DNA from: Burkholderia ambifaria
GTDB taxonomy: Bacteria; Pseudomonadota; Gammaproteobacteria; Burkholderiales; Burkholderiaceae
NCBI RefSeq assembly: GCF_001443045.1
Contig: NZ_LKPJ01000001.1
Coordinates: 68,997 to 132,996 of the forward strand
Length of the DNA: 64,000 nt
Direction of reading: 5' to 3'
A model generated the notes under the pieces. That model was not told the DNA's origin. It saw only the letters and a list, made by a program, of their open reading frames with translations, and searched no databases. Positions 47,699 to 56,907 of the stretch are shown here, one piece after another. Numbering within the stretch: the first letter of the stretch is position 1; every line of letters begins with the position of its first letter. Position numbers and translations under genes: made by a program.

Positions 47699-48065
47699 GG
47701 TGGTGGTCGAGGAAGGACTGTCATGCAAATGACGACCGCCGATCTTCGCGCGCCACCCGCCGATCGCTTACCAATTAATTCCGCGTTGCTTATCGCGGCG
47801 GATACATCTCGCTGCCACTGCATCGAAATGTTCATGCGAGCGCCGCGGACATGCCGGCGAACACCGCCGCGGCGGCCCGCCCTGCGTCGCACATCGACAC
47901 CCTTCGTCCGGCACCGCGCGCCGCCTTCCGGCCCCCTGCAGGTTCTCGGGAATTGGCGCATCGTATCGGTTGGCCGACGCCGGCACCGGCGCGCGGGGAT
48001 CCGCCCGGCGCGCGTTCCGGCACGGCGCGCCAGCCCGCGCGCCGCCCCTTCCTGGAGGACCCACG
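47699..48065. promoter_or_regulatory. Divergent promoter region
   Basis: 367 bases between the family 5 binding protein (minus) and the DUF427 gene (plus), containing an AT-rich patch around 47770-47790. No gene or repeat is visible; both promoters should lie here. Confidence 0.4.
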
Positions 48066-48473
48066 ATGTCGATCAGCCCCGATACGCCCTCTCGCCCCGT
48101 AAAGTCGCCGGGCCCCGATCATCCGATCACGATCGAACCGCATCCGTCGCGCGTCGTGGTCAAGGTGGCCGGCAAGACCGTCGCCGACACGCGCCACGCG
48201 CTGGCGCTGCGCGAAGCCAGCTATCCGGCCGTGCTCTACATTCCGCGCGAAGACGCCGACATGTCGCTGCTGCAACGCACCGACCATGCGACGTACTGCC
48301 CGTACAAGGGCGATTGCGCGTACTACTCGATCCCCGCTGGCGGCGAACGCTCGATCAACGCGGTGTGGACGTACGAGCATCCGTACCCGGCCGTCGAATC
48401 GATCCGCGCGCATCTCGCGTTCTATCCGGACCGCGTCGACTCGATCGAGGAAAGCCCGCTCGGCACCGATTGA
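48066..48473 (+). CDS. DUF427 domain protein
   Basis: A 135-residue soluble protein with the DUF427 hallmarks: VVVKVAGKTVADTRHALALR, YPAVLYIPREDADMSLL, the CPYKGDCAYYSI motif and WTYEHPYPAVESI. The domain is common in actinobacteria and proteobacteria; its biochemical role is not established. TGGAGGA precedes the ATG. It lies between two binding-protein genes. Confidence 0.85.
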   Translation: MSISPDTPSRPVKSPGPDHPITIEPHPSRVVVKVAGKTVADTRHALALREASYPAVLYIPREDADMSLLQRTDHATYCPYKGDCAYYSIPAGGERSINAVWTYEHPYPAVESIRAHLAFYPDRVDSIEESPLGTD

Positions 48474-48683
48474 GCGCATCGGCGCCCTGCCGGCCTGTCG
48501 TTCGCGTATCGTCCGGGCGCTGATTTGCATATGCGGATTCATTGGTTGGCCGCCGGCCCGCGCGGCCGTATCGTCGTGAATCCGGCGCGGGCCGGCCGGT
48601 CGCGCGCCTCGCCCGCATCCGGCCGTGTCCTGCGCCGATCGCGCCGCAAGCGCGACCCGTGAACCCGCCAGCAGGACGCCTCG

Positions 48684-49676
48684 ATGAACGACACACCGCA
48701 CGCAGACCTTGAAACGACCCCGGCAAACCCGCGCCGCCGCCATTGGCTGCACGGCGCGGCCGCCGGGCTGGCCGGGCTCGCGCTCGGCCCGCTCGCGGGC
48801 CTGCCCGCACGGGCCCAGGGCAGCGACAAGCGGCTGCGCATCGGCTTCCAGAAGTACGGAAACTTCGTCGTGCTCAAGGCGCGCGGCACGCTCGAGAAGC
48901 GGCTCGCAAGCCAGGGCGTGGCGGTGCAATGGCTCGAGTTCCCGGCCGGCCCGCAATTGCTCGAAGGGCTGAACGCCGGCGCGATCGACGTCGGCACGGT
49001 CGGCGAGACACCGCCGATCTTCGCGCAGGCCGCAGGCGTCGATTTCGTCTATATCGGCAACGAACCGCCCGCACCGCACGGCGAGGCGATCGTCGTGCTG
49101 CCCGATTCACCGATCCGCACCGTCGCGCAGTTGCGCGGCAAGAAGGTCGTGCTCAACAAGGGCTCGAACGTCCACTACCTGCTCGTGAAGGCGCTCGAAC
49201 ATGCGGGCCTCACGTATGCCGACATCCAGCCGATCTACCTGACGCCCGCCGACGCGCGCGCCGCATTCGTGCAGCGCAGCGTCGATGCGTGGGTGATCTG
49301 GGATCCGTATCTGGCGGCCGCCGAACGGCAGCTCGGCGCGCGCGTGGTCGCGAACGGCGACGGACTCGTGCGCAACACGCAGTACTACCTCGCCGCGCGC
49401 AAGTATGCGGCCGCGCAGCCGCAGGTGCTGCGCACGCTGCTCGAGGAAGTCGACGCGGTCGATCGCTGGGGACGCGACCACATTCCGGAAGTCGCCGCGC
49501 AACTGTCGCCGCTCGTCGGCCTCGACGCGCCGACGCTCGAAGTCGCGCTCAAGCGGACCGGCTACGGCGTGCAGCCCGTTACCGATGCGACGCTCGCCTA
49601 CCAGCAGAACATCGCCGACGCGTTCAGCACGCTGAAGCTGATTCCCGGCAAGGTGACGGTCGCCAACGCGCGCTGA
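48684..49676 (+). CDS. Second SsuA-like sulfonate-binding protein
   Basis: A 330-residue binding protein with a signal peptide around residues 17-45 that contains RRR and a hydrophobic core, ending at LPARAQG. Family segments: RIGFQKYGNFVVLKARGTLE, PIRTVAQLRGKKVVLNKGSN and VDAWVIWDPYLAAAE. It has no adjacent permease or ATPase and may feed the importer at 40-44 kb. It follows DUF427 after 210 bases. Confidence 0.87.
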   Translation: MNDTPHADLETTPANPRRRHWLHGAAAGLAGLALGPLAGLPARAQGSDKRLRIGFQKYGNFVVLKARGTLEKRLASQGVAVQWLEFPAGPQLLEGLNAGAIDVGTVGETPPIFAQAAGVDFVYIGNEPPAPHGEAIVVLPDSPIRTVAQLRGKKVVLNKGSNVHYLLVKALEHAGLTYADIQPIYLTPADARAAFVQRSVDAWVIWDPYLAAAERQLGARVVANGDGLVRNTQYYLAARKYAAAQPQVLRTLLEEVDAVDRWGRDHIPEVAAQLSPLVGLDAPTLEVALKRTGYGVQPVTDATLAYQQNIADAFSTLKLIPGKVTVANAR

Positions 49677-49696
49677 CGCACCGCTGCCGCGACGCG

Positions 49697-50281
49697 TTAC
49701 GGCTCACGCGTCGCGCCGATCCGCCGCCATTCGTCGTAATCGGTGACGAGGCCCGCGCCGTCGATCGCGATGTCGGCCGCATACGTGCCGCTCTCGTAGC
49801 GGTACACGCGCTGCGCGGTGCGCGCATAGCGCTGCTCGCCACGCACGATCTCGAACTCCGGAAAACGCAGCCATGCGGTATGGATGACGACCGACGCGCC
49901 GACTTCAAGTCCGAGACGCCGGATCGGCAGCGTATTGGTCGACGGGCTGAAGCCGAGATCGATGTCGGTCGCACCCGCGAGTGCCGGCGCGTCGGCGCCG
50001 CCGACCGTCCAGCGCCCCGCTTCACATTCGATCTCGAGCTGCCTGGGCGGCGCCGCGCCGAGCCAGTGCGTCACGCGCGCCGAGCGTGTCAGCCAGTCGG
50101 CGCCGCACACGATCGCATAGTCGACGCGAAACGGCGTGCCGTCGATCGCGCCCGCGACCGCCCCCGACAGATCGATGCCCGCGCGCGTCTCGACGAGCCT
50201 GCACCATTCGGCCGCCTGCCAGGTCTGCGTGATCTGCCATGCGACGCACCGCGTATGCGCCGCTTCGTCCGGTTGCGCCAT
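49697..50281 (-). CDS. Putative glycolipid-binding protein (DUF1089-like)
   Basis: A 194-residue soluble protein with HTRCVAWQITQTWQAAEWCR near the start and VDYAIVCGADWLTRSARV, DIDLGFSPSTNTLPIRRLGL further on, the pattern of the putative glycolipid-binding family. The function has not been demonstrated to my knowledge. It is downstream of the iron alcohol dehydrogenase on the same strand, 41 bases away, and may be in its operon. Confidence 0.75.
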   Translation of the reverse strand: MAQPDEAAHTRCVAWQITQTWQAAEWCRLVETRAGIDLSGAVAGAIDGTPFRVDYAIVCGADWLTRSARVTHWLGAAPPRQLEIECEAGRWTVGGADAPALAGATDIDLGFSPSTNTLPIRRLGLEVGASVVIHTAWLRFPEFEIVRGEQRYARTAQRVYRYESGTYAADIAIDGAGLVTDYDEWRRIGATREP

Positions 50282-50322
50282 GTCGCCGTCTCCTGTCGAT
50301 CGGGTGAGTCACGCGCGCCGCA

Positions 50323-51480
50323 TCACCACGCGTGCCGATAGATCGCGAGCGCGTCGGCTTCCGTCACTTCGCGCGGATTGTTCACGAGCAGGCGCGTCTG
50401 CAACATCGCATCCGACGCCATCCTCGGCAGGTCGCCCTCGCCGATGCCGACCTCGCGCAGCATGCGCGGAATGCCCGTCGCGACGATCAGGCGATCGATC
50501 TCGTCGATCAACGCCTGCGTCCTCGCTTCGTCGCTGCCCGTCGCCGACGGCGCGACGATCGCCGCGAGCTCCGCATACAGCGGCGCGGCGGCCGGTGCGT
50601 TGAAGCGCAACACGTGCGGCAGCACGAGCGCGTTCGACAACCCGTGCGGCACGTGGAAGATGCCGCCGACCGGATAGGCCAGCGCATGCACGGCCGCGAC
50701 CGGCGCGTTCGCGAATGCCTGGCCCGCGAACATCGCGCCGACCAGCATCGCTTCGCGCGCATGGCGATCGCGGCCGTCGTCGCAGGCCTTCAGCAGGTTG
50801 CGCGACAGCAGCGTCAACGCCTGCGCGGCCAGCATGTCGGACACCGGGTTCTTCAGCCGCGACGACGTATAGGCCTCGATCGCATGCACCATCGCGTCGA
50901 TGCCCGTCGCGGCCGTTGCCGCGCGCGGCAGCCCGAGCGTCAGCGCCGCGTCGAGGATCGCGACGTCCGCGAACAGGTGCGGCGACACGACGCCCATCTT
51001 GCGCGCCTCGCCGACCGTGACGATCGACACGGCCGTCACTTCGGAGCCGGTGCCGGCCGTGGTCGGCATCTGCACGAGCGGCAGCCGCGACGTGGCGACC
51101 TTGTCGACACCGTACATGTCGGCCAGCGCCTGCCGCCCCGGCGCGAGCACCGCGATCAGCTTCGCGACGTCCATCGACGAACCGCCGCCGAGGCCGAGCA
51201 CGATCTCGGCGTCGGCCGCCACCGCCCGCGCGGTCGCTTCGAGCACCACGTGCTCGGGCGGATCGGCTATCACGTCGTCGATCACGGTCACCTGCCAGCC
51301 GTGCGCGGCCAGGCTCTCGAGCGCAGGCGCAAGCACGCCGCTGCGATGCAGGAACGCGTCGGTGACGACGCACAGCCGCGCGAGCGCCGGAAAGCGTTCG
51401 CGCAACAGCGCGCCGAGCCGGCGCGCGGCGCCGAATTCGACGATCTGCGTCGGAACGGTACGGAACTGAAACGGGTTCAT
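50323..51480 (-). CDS. Iron-containing (group III) alcohol dehydrogenase
   Basis: A 385-residue dehydrogenase with NAD-binding LGLGGGSSMDVAKLIAVL and MPTTAGTGSEVTAVSIV. The iron site is formed by residues in GIDAMVHAIEAY and HALAYPVGGIFHVPHGLSNA. Substrates in the family range from ethanol and diols to maleylacetate. Coupling to a small monooxygenase by a 4-bp overlap suggests the two act on one compound, but which is unknown. Confidence 0.87.
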   Translation of the reverse strand: MNPFQFRTVPTQIVEFGAARRLGALLRERFPALARLCVVTDAFLHRSGVLAPALESLAAHGWQVTVIDDVIADPPEHVVLEATARAVAADAEIVLGLGGGSSMDVAKLIAVLAPGRQALADMYGVDKVATSRLPLVQMPTTAGTGSEVTAVSIVTVGEARKMGVVSPHLFADVAILDAALTLGLPRAATAATGIDAMVHAIEAYTSSRLKNPVSDMLAAQALTLLSRNLLKACDDGRDRHAREAMLVGAMFAGQAFANAPVAAVHALAYPVGGIFHVPHGLSNALVLPHVLRFNAPAAAPLYAELAAIVAPSATGSDEARTQALIDEIDRLIVATGIPRMLREVGIGEGDLPRMASDAMLQTRLLVNNPREVTEADALAIYRHAW

Positions 51481-51812
51481 CGGGTGCCTCCCGGTGGCGT
51501 CGCCGTGCCGGTGTCCGGCTGCACCATGTAGCGCGTCACGTCGCGGCGATCGAGCAACGGAATGATCGCGCCGACACCGATCCGCTGGAAATGCGGCGTT
51601 TCCCGATGCACGTCGAGGCCGTCGGCATCGCGGTAACGCTCGAGGATCACGATGTGATCCGGGTCGACCGGCGACCGGAAATACGCGTAGTCGAGGTTTT
51701 TCGGCTCGGCGCGCGTGGCCGGCGCGAGTTCCGCGAGCAGTTCAATCACGCGCTCGCCGTTGCCGGGTTTCGCGAAGTAATGCGCGATGACCTGCAGGTA
51801 AGGTTCATTCAT
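51477..51812 (-). CDS. Small antibiotic-biosynthesis-monooxygenase (ABM) domain protein
   Basis: A 111-residue ferredoxin-like-fold protein starting YLQVIAHYFAKPGNGERVIE and with LDYAYFRSPVDPDHIVILER, both typical of ABM/YgiN-type proteins that oxidise quinols or act in cofactor-free oxygenation. Its stop overlaps the dehydrogenase start by four bases, so they are translated together. Confidence 0.83.
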   Translation of the reverse strand: MNEPYLQVIAHYFAKPGNGERVIELLAELAPATRAEPKNLDYAYFRSPVDPDHIVILERYRDADGLDVHRETPHFQRIGVGAIIPLLDRRDVTRYMVQPDTGTATPPGGTR

Positions 51813-52008
51813 GCTGCGCTCCGTATTCGCCGGTGACCCGCCGACGGGTCGTCATTCCACAATGCGCGGTCGCTCATCGATACCGCGCATCGAACATGGC
51901 GGCCGGCTGCCCGACACGGCGCCGACGCCTCGACGTCGCATTGTATTGAATCGGCGCAATCGGCGCAGCGTGTGCAGCGCACCGTCGTGCGCCCCGCGGC
52001 TCCGGCCG

Positions 52009-52725
52009 CTACCACGGCACCGTGCGCCCCTGGTAGTCGAGGTATTCGAGCCCCGCGCGCCGCTGCTTCCCGATCAGCACGTTCACGAGACTCGGCACGC
52101 TTTCGTCGATCGTCAGCCGCGCATCGGGCCCGCCGAGCTCCGTGCGGACCCAGCCCGGCGCCATCAGCACCATCGCGCGCGGCGGGCCGGCCTGGCGCGC
52201 CGCGAAACTGCGCATGAACTGGTTCAGCGCGGCCTTGCTGCCGCGATAGACCTCGCGCATGCCGCTGACGTTGTTCGCGACACTGCCCTGCCCCGACGAC
52301 ATCGCGCCGATCAGGCCGTCCGCGGTCACGAGATCCTGCAACGCCTCGATCACGCGCATCGGCGCCAGCGCATTCGTGATCATCACGCGCACGAACTCGT
52401 CGGTCGTGACTTCGCCGATCGTTTCGTTCGGATCGTTGGTCGTGCCGGCATTCACGAACAGCATGTCGAAGCGCCGGCCCGCCAGGCGTGCGCGCAACGC
52501 GGCCAGTTGCGCCGGCTCGCAGATGTCGAGCGTGTCGATCTCGAGCCGCCCGTCGAAGCGCTCGGCGAGCGCGTGCAGCTTCGTGCGCCCCGATCCGGCG
52601 CGCACGGTGCCGGTGACATGCCAGCCCTTGTTCAGGAATTGCTCCGCCATCGCGAGCCCGAGGCCGCGCGAGGCCGCGACGAGCAGGATCGAGGGCGTCC
52701 TGGCGTTCGATACAGTCGATTGCAT
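52009..52725 (-). CDS. Short-chain dehydrogenase/reductase
   Basis: A 238-residue classical-size SDR. The nucleotide site reads LLVAASRGLGLAMAEQF, then LFVNAG; catalytic Ser is in AMSSGQGS and Tyr/Lys in YRGSKAALN. The ATG at 52725 follows AGGTGGAAC; a GTG three codons upstream is less likely. It is divergent from a LysR gene with 133 bases between, so it is probably controlled by it. The substrate is unknown. Confidence 0.86.
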   Translation of the reverse strand: MQSTVSNARTPSILLVAASRGLGLAMAEQFLNKGWHVTGTVRAGSGRTKLHALAERFDGRLEIDTLDICEPAQLAALRARLAGRRFDMLFVNAGTTNDPNETIGEVTTDEFVRVMITNALAPMRVIEALQDLVTADGLIGAMSSGQGSVANNVSGMREVYRGSKAALNQFMRSFAARQAGPPRAMVLMAPGWVRTELGGPDARLTIDESVPSLVNVLIGKQRRAGLEYLDYQGRTVPW

Positions 52726-52858
52726 GGGTTCCACCTTTGCCGAAGTCCGTCATCCAGCCACTATAGGTGCGCACCATCCAGTGCACCAGACGCACCGAAT
52801 TCAATCGATAGTTGCATCAAACGCCATGCCATGCGGCGCGATGTCGTATGCTGTCCGG

Positions 52859-53809
52859 ATGGAAGACATCGACCTGAACCTCGTCACCGCGCTCGATGTG
52901 CTGCTGACCGAAGGGAGCGTGACCGGGGCTGCGCGCCGGCTCGGACTGAGCACCTCCGCGATGAGCCGCACGCTCACGCGGCTGCGCACCGCGACCGGCG
53001 ATCAACTGCTCGTGCGTGCCGGGCGCAAGCTCGTGCCGACACCGCACGCGACGGCATTGCGCGATCGCGTGCATGCCATCGCGTGCGACGCGCGCGCCGT
53101 GCTTCGGCCGGCAACGGCCGAGATCGACATGACGACACGCTCGTCCACGTTCACCCTCCGCGCGGCGGCGTCGTTCATGGACATGCTCGCCGGCCCGGTG
53201 GTCGCCGCGATCGGCGACATCGCACCCGGCGTACGCGTGCGTTTCGTCCCCAAGCCCGACCGCGATCCGGGGCCGCTGCGCGACGGCACGGTCGACCTGG
53301 AAATCGGCAAGCGCGGCGACGACGCCCCCGAACTGCACACGCGCGAGCTCTTTCACGACGGGCACGTCGCGGTGGCGCGCGCCGGGCATCCGCTGTTCGC
53401 GGCGGCCAGGATCACGCCCGCGCGCTACGCCGCCTGCCGTCAGGTGATCGCATCGCAGCTCGGCGATTTCGGCGGGCCGGCGGACGATCCGGCCGGCACG
53501 CTCGCCCCCGCTCATGCCGTGCAGGTCGTGGTGCCCGGCTATCCCGATGCGATGCGCGTCGCGGCCGGCACCGACCTGATTGCGCTCGTGCCGCGCTCGA
53601 GCCTCGGCAACGCATTCACGCCGGGGCTCGTGGACGCACTGGGGCTGCGCAGCTTCGCGATACCGGTCCGGCTGCCCGAGATCCTGATCTCCGCACTGTG
53701 GCATCCGCGCATGCATGGGGACGCCGTGCATCGGCGTCTGCGCGATGTCGTCATCGACGTGTGCAGGCGCGCGTATCCGACAGCCCGCGCACCGCGCCGC
53801 GCGCGCTGA
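52859..53809 (+). CDS. LysR-family regulator divergent from an SDR
   Basis: A 316-residue regulator. The HTH region is IDLNLVTALDVLLTEGSVTG and LSTSAMSRTLTRLR, followed by the effector domain. This HTH subtype (DLNLVTALD...) resembles NodD/PnbR-like regulators. It likely controls the divergent SDR gene from the 133-base shared region. Confidence 0.87.
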   Translation: MEDIDLNLVTALDVLLTEGSVTGAARRLGLSTSAMSRTLTRLRTATGDQLLVRAGRKLVPTPHATALRDRVHAIACDARAVLRPATAEIDMTTRSSTFTLRAAASFMDMLAGPVVAAIGDIAPGVRVRFVPKPDRDPGPLRDGTVDLEIGKRGDDAPELHTRELFHDGHVAVARAGHPLFAAARITPARYAACRQVIASQLGDFGGPADDPAGTLAPAHAVQVVVPGYPDAMRVAAGTDLIALVPRSSLGNAFTPGLVDALGLRSFAIPVRLPEILISALWHPRMHGDAVHRRLRDVVIDVCRRAYPTARAPRRAR

Positions 53810-53951
53810 CGAACCGCTACGGCGCCGCGCGTTCGACGGCACGGATCCGGCACCGCTTTCCCGAATCCCGACTATTGCAGCGCACCCGGGCGGCGCCGGT
53901 GGGCCCTTCGGCTAAAATGCCGCACTTTCCACCTTGTCCGGCCCGCTCGCC

Positions 53952-55340
53952 ATGCAATCCGCTTCCCCCGCCCGATCTGCCGCCCACGGCGCCGCCGACG
54001 CAGATTCGTCGCACGACCTCGTCTATGGCCCCAATGACCGGCCCGCGCCGATGGTCGCGTTCGTCGCCGCGCTGCAGCATCTGCTGGCGATCATCGTGCC
54101 GATCGTCACGCCCGGGCTGCTGATCTGCCAGGCGCTCGGCGTATCGAGCCGGGATACGACCCTTATCGTATCGATGTCGCTCGTGATTTCGGGCATTGCC
54201 ACGTTCGTGCAGTGCAAGCGCTTCGGCCCGCTCGGCGCCGGCCTGCTGATCGTGCAGGGCACCAGCTTCAACTTCGTCGGCCCGCTGATCGCCGGCGGCA
54301 GCGTGATGGTCAAGCAAGGCACGCCGGTCGAGACCGTGATGGCCGCGATCTTCGGCGTCGTGATCGCCGGCTCGTTCGTCGAGATGGGCGTGTCGCGCAT
54401 CCTGCCGTTCGTGAAGCGCCTGATCACGCCGCTCGTCACCGGCATCGTCGTGCTGCTGATCGGCCTCACGCTGATCAAGGTCGGCCTCATCAGCATGGGC
54501 GGCGGCTACGGCGCGATGGCCAACGGCACGTTCGCGAGCGCCCAGAACCTGACGCTGTCGTGCCTCGTGCTCGGCACGATCATCCTGCTGAACCGCGTGC
54601 CGATCGTGTGGGTGCGCAGCACCGCGCTCGTGATCGCCCTCGTGATCGGCTATGCCGCGGCCGCCGTGCTCGGCCGCCTCGACTTCACCGGCGTGCACCA
54701 GGCCGCGCTGTTCCAGGTCCCGACGCCGCTGCACTTCGGCATCGGCTTCTCGTGGTCGCTGTTCGTGCCGATGCTGATCATCTACCTCGTCACGTCGCTC
54801 GAAGCGATCGGCGACGTCACCGCCACCAGCAAGATCTCGAAGGAGCCGGTCGAAGGGCCGATGTGGATGCAGCGAATCAAGGGCGGCGTGCTCGTGAACG
54901 GCGCGAACTCGCTGCTGGCCGGCGTGTTCAACACGTTCCCGAGCTCCGTGTTCGCACAGAACAACGGCGTGATCCAGATCACCGGCGTCGCGAGCCGCTA
55001 CGTCGGCATCTGGATCGCGGGCATGCTCGTGGTGCTCGGCCTGTTCCCGGTCGTCGCCGGCGCGCTGCAGGCCGTGCCGGAGCCCGTGCTCGGCGGTGCG
55101 GCGATGGTGATGTTCGGCGCGGTGGCCGCATCGGGCATCAACATCCTGTCCGGCGTCCCGCTCGATCGCCGCGCGCTGCTGATCATCGCGGTGTCGCTCG
55201 CGCTCGGTCTCGGCGTGTCGCAAGTGCCGGACATTCTGAACAGCCTGCCGCATGCGCTGAAGAACGTGCTGGAATCGGGCGTCGCGACGGGCGGCATCTG
55301 CGCGCTCGTGATGAACTGGTTCCTGCCGGAACAGAAGTAA
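53952..55340 (+). CDS. NCS2-family purine/pyrimidine permease
   Basis: A 462-residue permease with about 14 helices: QHLLAIIVPIVTPGLLIC in helix 1, the LVTSLEAIGDVTATSKIS segment and FPSSVFAQNNGVIQITGVAS, which is the NCS2 motif region. Members import xanthine, uric acid or uracil with protons. The EAIGDVTA form points to the xanthine/urate branch, but substrate cannot be fixed. It stands alone and ends at a strong hairpin. Confidence 0.88.
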   Translation: MQSASPARSAAHGAADADSSHDLVYGPNDRPAPMVAFVAALQHLLAIIVPIVTPGLLICQALGVSSRDTTLIVSMSLVISGIATFVQCKRFGPLGAGLLIVQGTSFNFVGPLIAGGSVMVKQGTPVETVMAAIFGVVIAGSFVEMGVSRILPFVKRLITPLVTGIVVLLIGLTLIKVGLISMGGGYGAMANGTFASAQNLTLSCLVLGTIILLNRVPIVWVRSTALVIALVIGYAAAAVLGRLDFTGVHQAALFQVPTPLHFGIGFSWSLFVPMLIIYLVTSLEAIGDVTATSKISKEPVEGPMWMQRIKGGVLVNGANSLLAGVFNTFPSSVFAQNNGVIQITGVASRYVGIWIAGMLVVLGLFPVVAGALQAVPEPVLGGAAMVMFGAVAASGINILSGVPLDRRALLIIAVSLALGLGVSQVPDILNSLPHALKNVLESGVATGGICALVMNWFLPEQK

Positions 55341-55357
55341 CGCCACGGATACCATGA

Positions 55358-55386
55358 CGACGCGGCCCCACGGACGGGCCGCGTCG
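55358..55386 (+). terminator. Hairpin after the NCS2 permease
   Basis: Perfect 11-bp stem CGACGCGGCCC (55358-55368) with GGGCCGCGTCG (55376-55386) and a 7-base loop, 17 bases after the stop codon. No T run follows. Confidence 0.65.
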
Positions 55387-55439
55387 CTACGGACGATACT
55401 GACTTGGCCAGACGCCCGCCGCTCGGTAGAATCGTTTTC

Positions 55440-55862
55440 ATGCCACAAGCACCCGCCTCCACGAGCGTCCCGCAAACCGGCGCCGTTCCAATCAAGGAAC
55501 GCGCAACCGTCGTCTGCTACCGCGAAGAACGGGTCTTGCTCGTGGCGCGCGCATCGTCGCGCTGGGCACTGCCCGGCGGCACGATCAAGCGCGGCGAAAC
55601 GCCGCTCGAGGCCGCGCATCGGGAACTGCAGGAAGAGACCGGCATGGCCGGCCAGACGCTCGTCTACTCGATGCAGTTCACCGGGCTCGCGAAAGTGCAT
55701 CACGTGTTCTTCGCCGCAGTCGGTCCGGACCAGGCGCCGCAACCGAACAACGAGATCGAGAAGTGCAAGTGGTTTCGCATCGACAGCGTCGATGAACTGC
55801 GCGCGAGCATCCCGACGAAGCGCATCGTCGAACTCGTCTACCGGCACGAACTCCGCAAGTAG
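55440..55862 (+). CDS. Nudix hydrolase
   Basis: A 140-residue pyrophosphohydrolase. The Nudix box is complete: GGTIKRGETPLEAAHRELQE followed by ETGM. It hydrolyses a nucleoside diphosphate linked to another group; the substrate cannot be told. The ATG at 55440 is used; a start 12 codons upstream lacks similarity. Confidence 0.87.
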   Translation: MPQAPASTSVPQTGAVPIKERATVVCYREERVLLVARASSRWALPGGTIKRGETPLEAAHRELQEETGMAGQTLVYSMQFTGLAKVHHVFFAAVGPDQAPQPNNEIEKCKWFRIDSVDELRASIPTKRIVELVYRHELRK

Positions 55863-55948
55863 GTAGACGCCCCACCCCCACCGGCTCGCACGAGCCGATA
55901 TCATGCGCCCACGGTCCGTCGTCGCGTTCCCTTCCGAGCGAGCTGCAG

Positions 55949-56251
55949 ATGAACAGTGCGTACACCTACCGCGGATACACCATCGACGTCCGCTGCGAAT
56001 TCCGGCTCGATCTGCCGCGCAACCCCGCGCCCCCGCCCGACGCGCTGCGGTTCGGGTTCGTCGCGATCGTGCAGGTGCGCGCGGCCGGCAATGCGCGGCG
56101 TCTGCTCGCACCGGTCCGCCTCGCGGGCGATGGCGGCCGCCTGTTCGACGACACCCTCGATGCGTTGCGCGCGGGCCGGGCGGCCGGCGAAATCATCGTC
56201 GACGATCTGTTGGTCGATGCGAGTCCGGCCAAAGGGCGAGCGCATCCCTGA
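55949..56251 (+). CDS. Conserved hypothetical protein, 100 residues
   Basis: A small soluble protein beginning YTYRGYTIDVRCEFRLDLPR and containing VAIVQVRAAGNARRLLAPVR and an acidic C-terminal half. It has no recognised domain. The codon use is that of the host, and GAGCGAG precedes the ATG, so it is probably real. It is 86 bases after the Nudix gene. Function unknown. Confidence 0.6.
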   Translation: MNSAYTYRGYTIDVRCEFRLDLPRNPAPPPDALRFGFVAIVQVRAAGNARRLLAPVRLAGDGGRLFDDTLDALRAGRAAGEIIVDDLLVDASPAKGRAHP

Positions 56252-56303
56252 GCCATCCATCGGCCCAGGACGGTTTTTTTGCGGATCGACTGCGCGCCGG
56301 CAC

Positions 56304-56516
56304 TCAGTGCAGGCGCTTTCTTCGCAGTTCGTGCGTGGAATAGACGACGAGGAAGATTCCCAGCATCGCGACGCCGGATGCCATGAAGTCGTTCGCGGTT
56401 CCCGCGCTGTTCAGCGCCTTCGAGAAGATCCCGAGACTCAGTCCTGCGGCAGCCAGGAGCACGCCTGCCGCCACACCCCACACCGGTCCGGTAGTTTTTT
56501 CGATTGTGTTTTTCAT
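56304..56516 (-). CDS. Small membrane protein with two helices
   Basis: A 70-residue protein: cytoplasmic MKNTIEKTTG, helix 1 (VWGVAAGVLLAAAGLSLGIF), a short loop and helix 2 (FMASGVAMLGIFLVVYSTHE) ending in a basic tail RRKRLH. It could be a small regulator or transporter accessory, with no homologue I recognise. The ATG at 56516 is chosen as it opens the membrane topology cleanly. Confidence 0.6.
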   Translation of the reverse strand: MKNTIEKTTGPVWGVAAGVLLAAAGLSLGIFSKALNSAGTANDFMASGVAMLGIFLVVYSTHELRRKRLH

Positions 56517-56907
56517 ACAGCACCCGTCTGCAGTCATTGCCTGAACGGTGTCGGCGCATGCCGCCGCGTCTCTCGTTCGTTCTTCGACTATAGCGGGGAA
56601 ATAACCGGCGCGAATTCGGGGCTTTTACCAATCAAGTTTTGGATTCCACGGTGTTTGAACCGGACTATTCCCTGCGTCAAGGCCAATACCCACTACCCCG
56701 CCGCATGAATGCCTTTCTGCAATCGCGATGTCGTTCGGACGGTCGTCCGCCGAGCGGCAGAACCAGGCGCAACTCGCCATTGTGATTCCTTGCCTGTCAT
56801 CTTCAGGATCCCGGGGAGGCGGAACGTTGTTCGGATTTCCTGAAACAACGCTCCGCGCAGTCGCGAATCCTCCCGGATCAACGCAGACCGCGACTGCCTG
56901 GCAGCTG
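56517..56907. other. Non-coding spacer, lower GC
   Basis: 390 bases between the small membrane protein and the PRISE-like SDR. It is AT-richer than DNA to the left and marks the start of compositionally different DNA. I see no gene, repeat or structured RNA in it. Confidence 0.4.

Noticed and set aside
53817..56111. 764-codon minus-strand open frame
   Set aside because: Antisense to the NCS2 permease and Nudix genes; low-complexity His/Arg/Asp composition.
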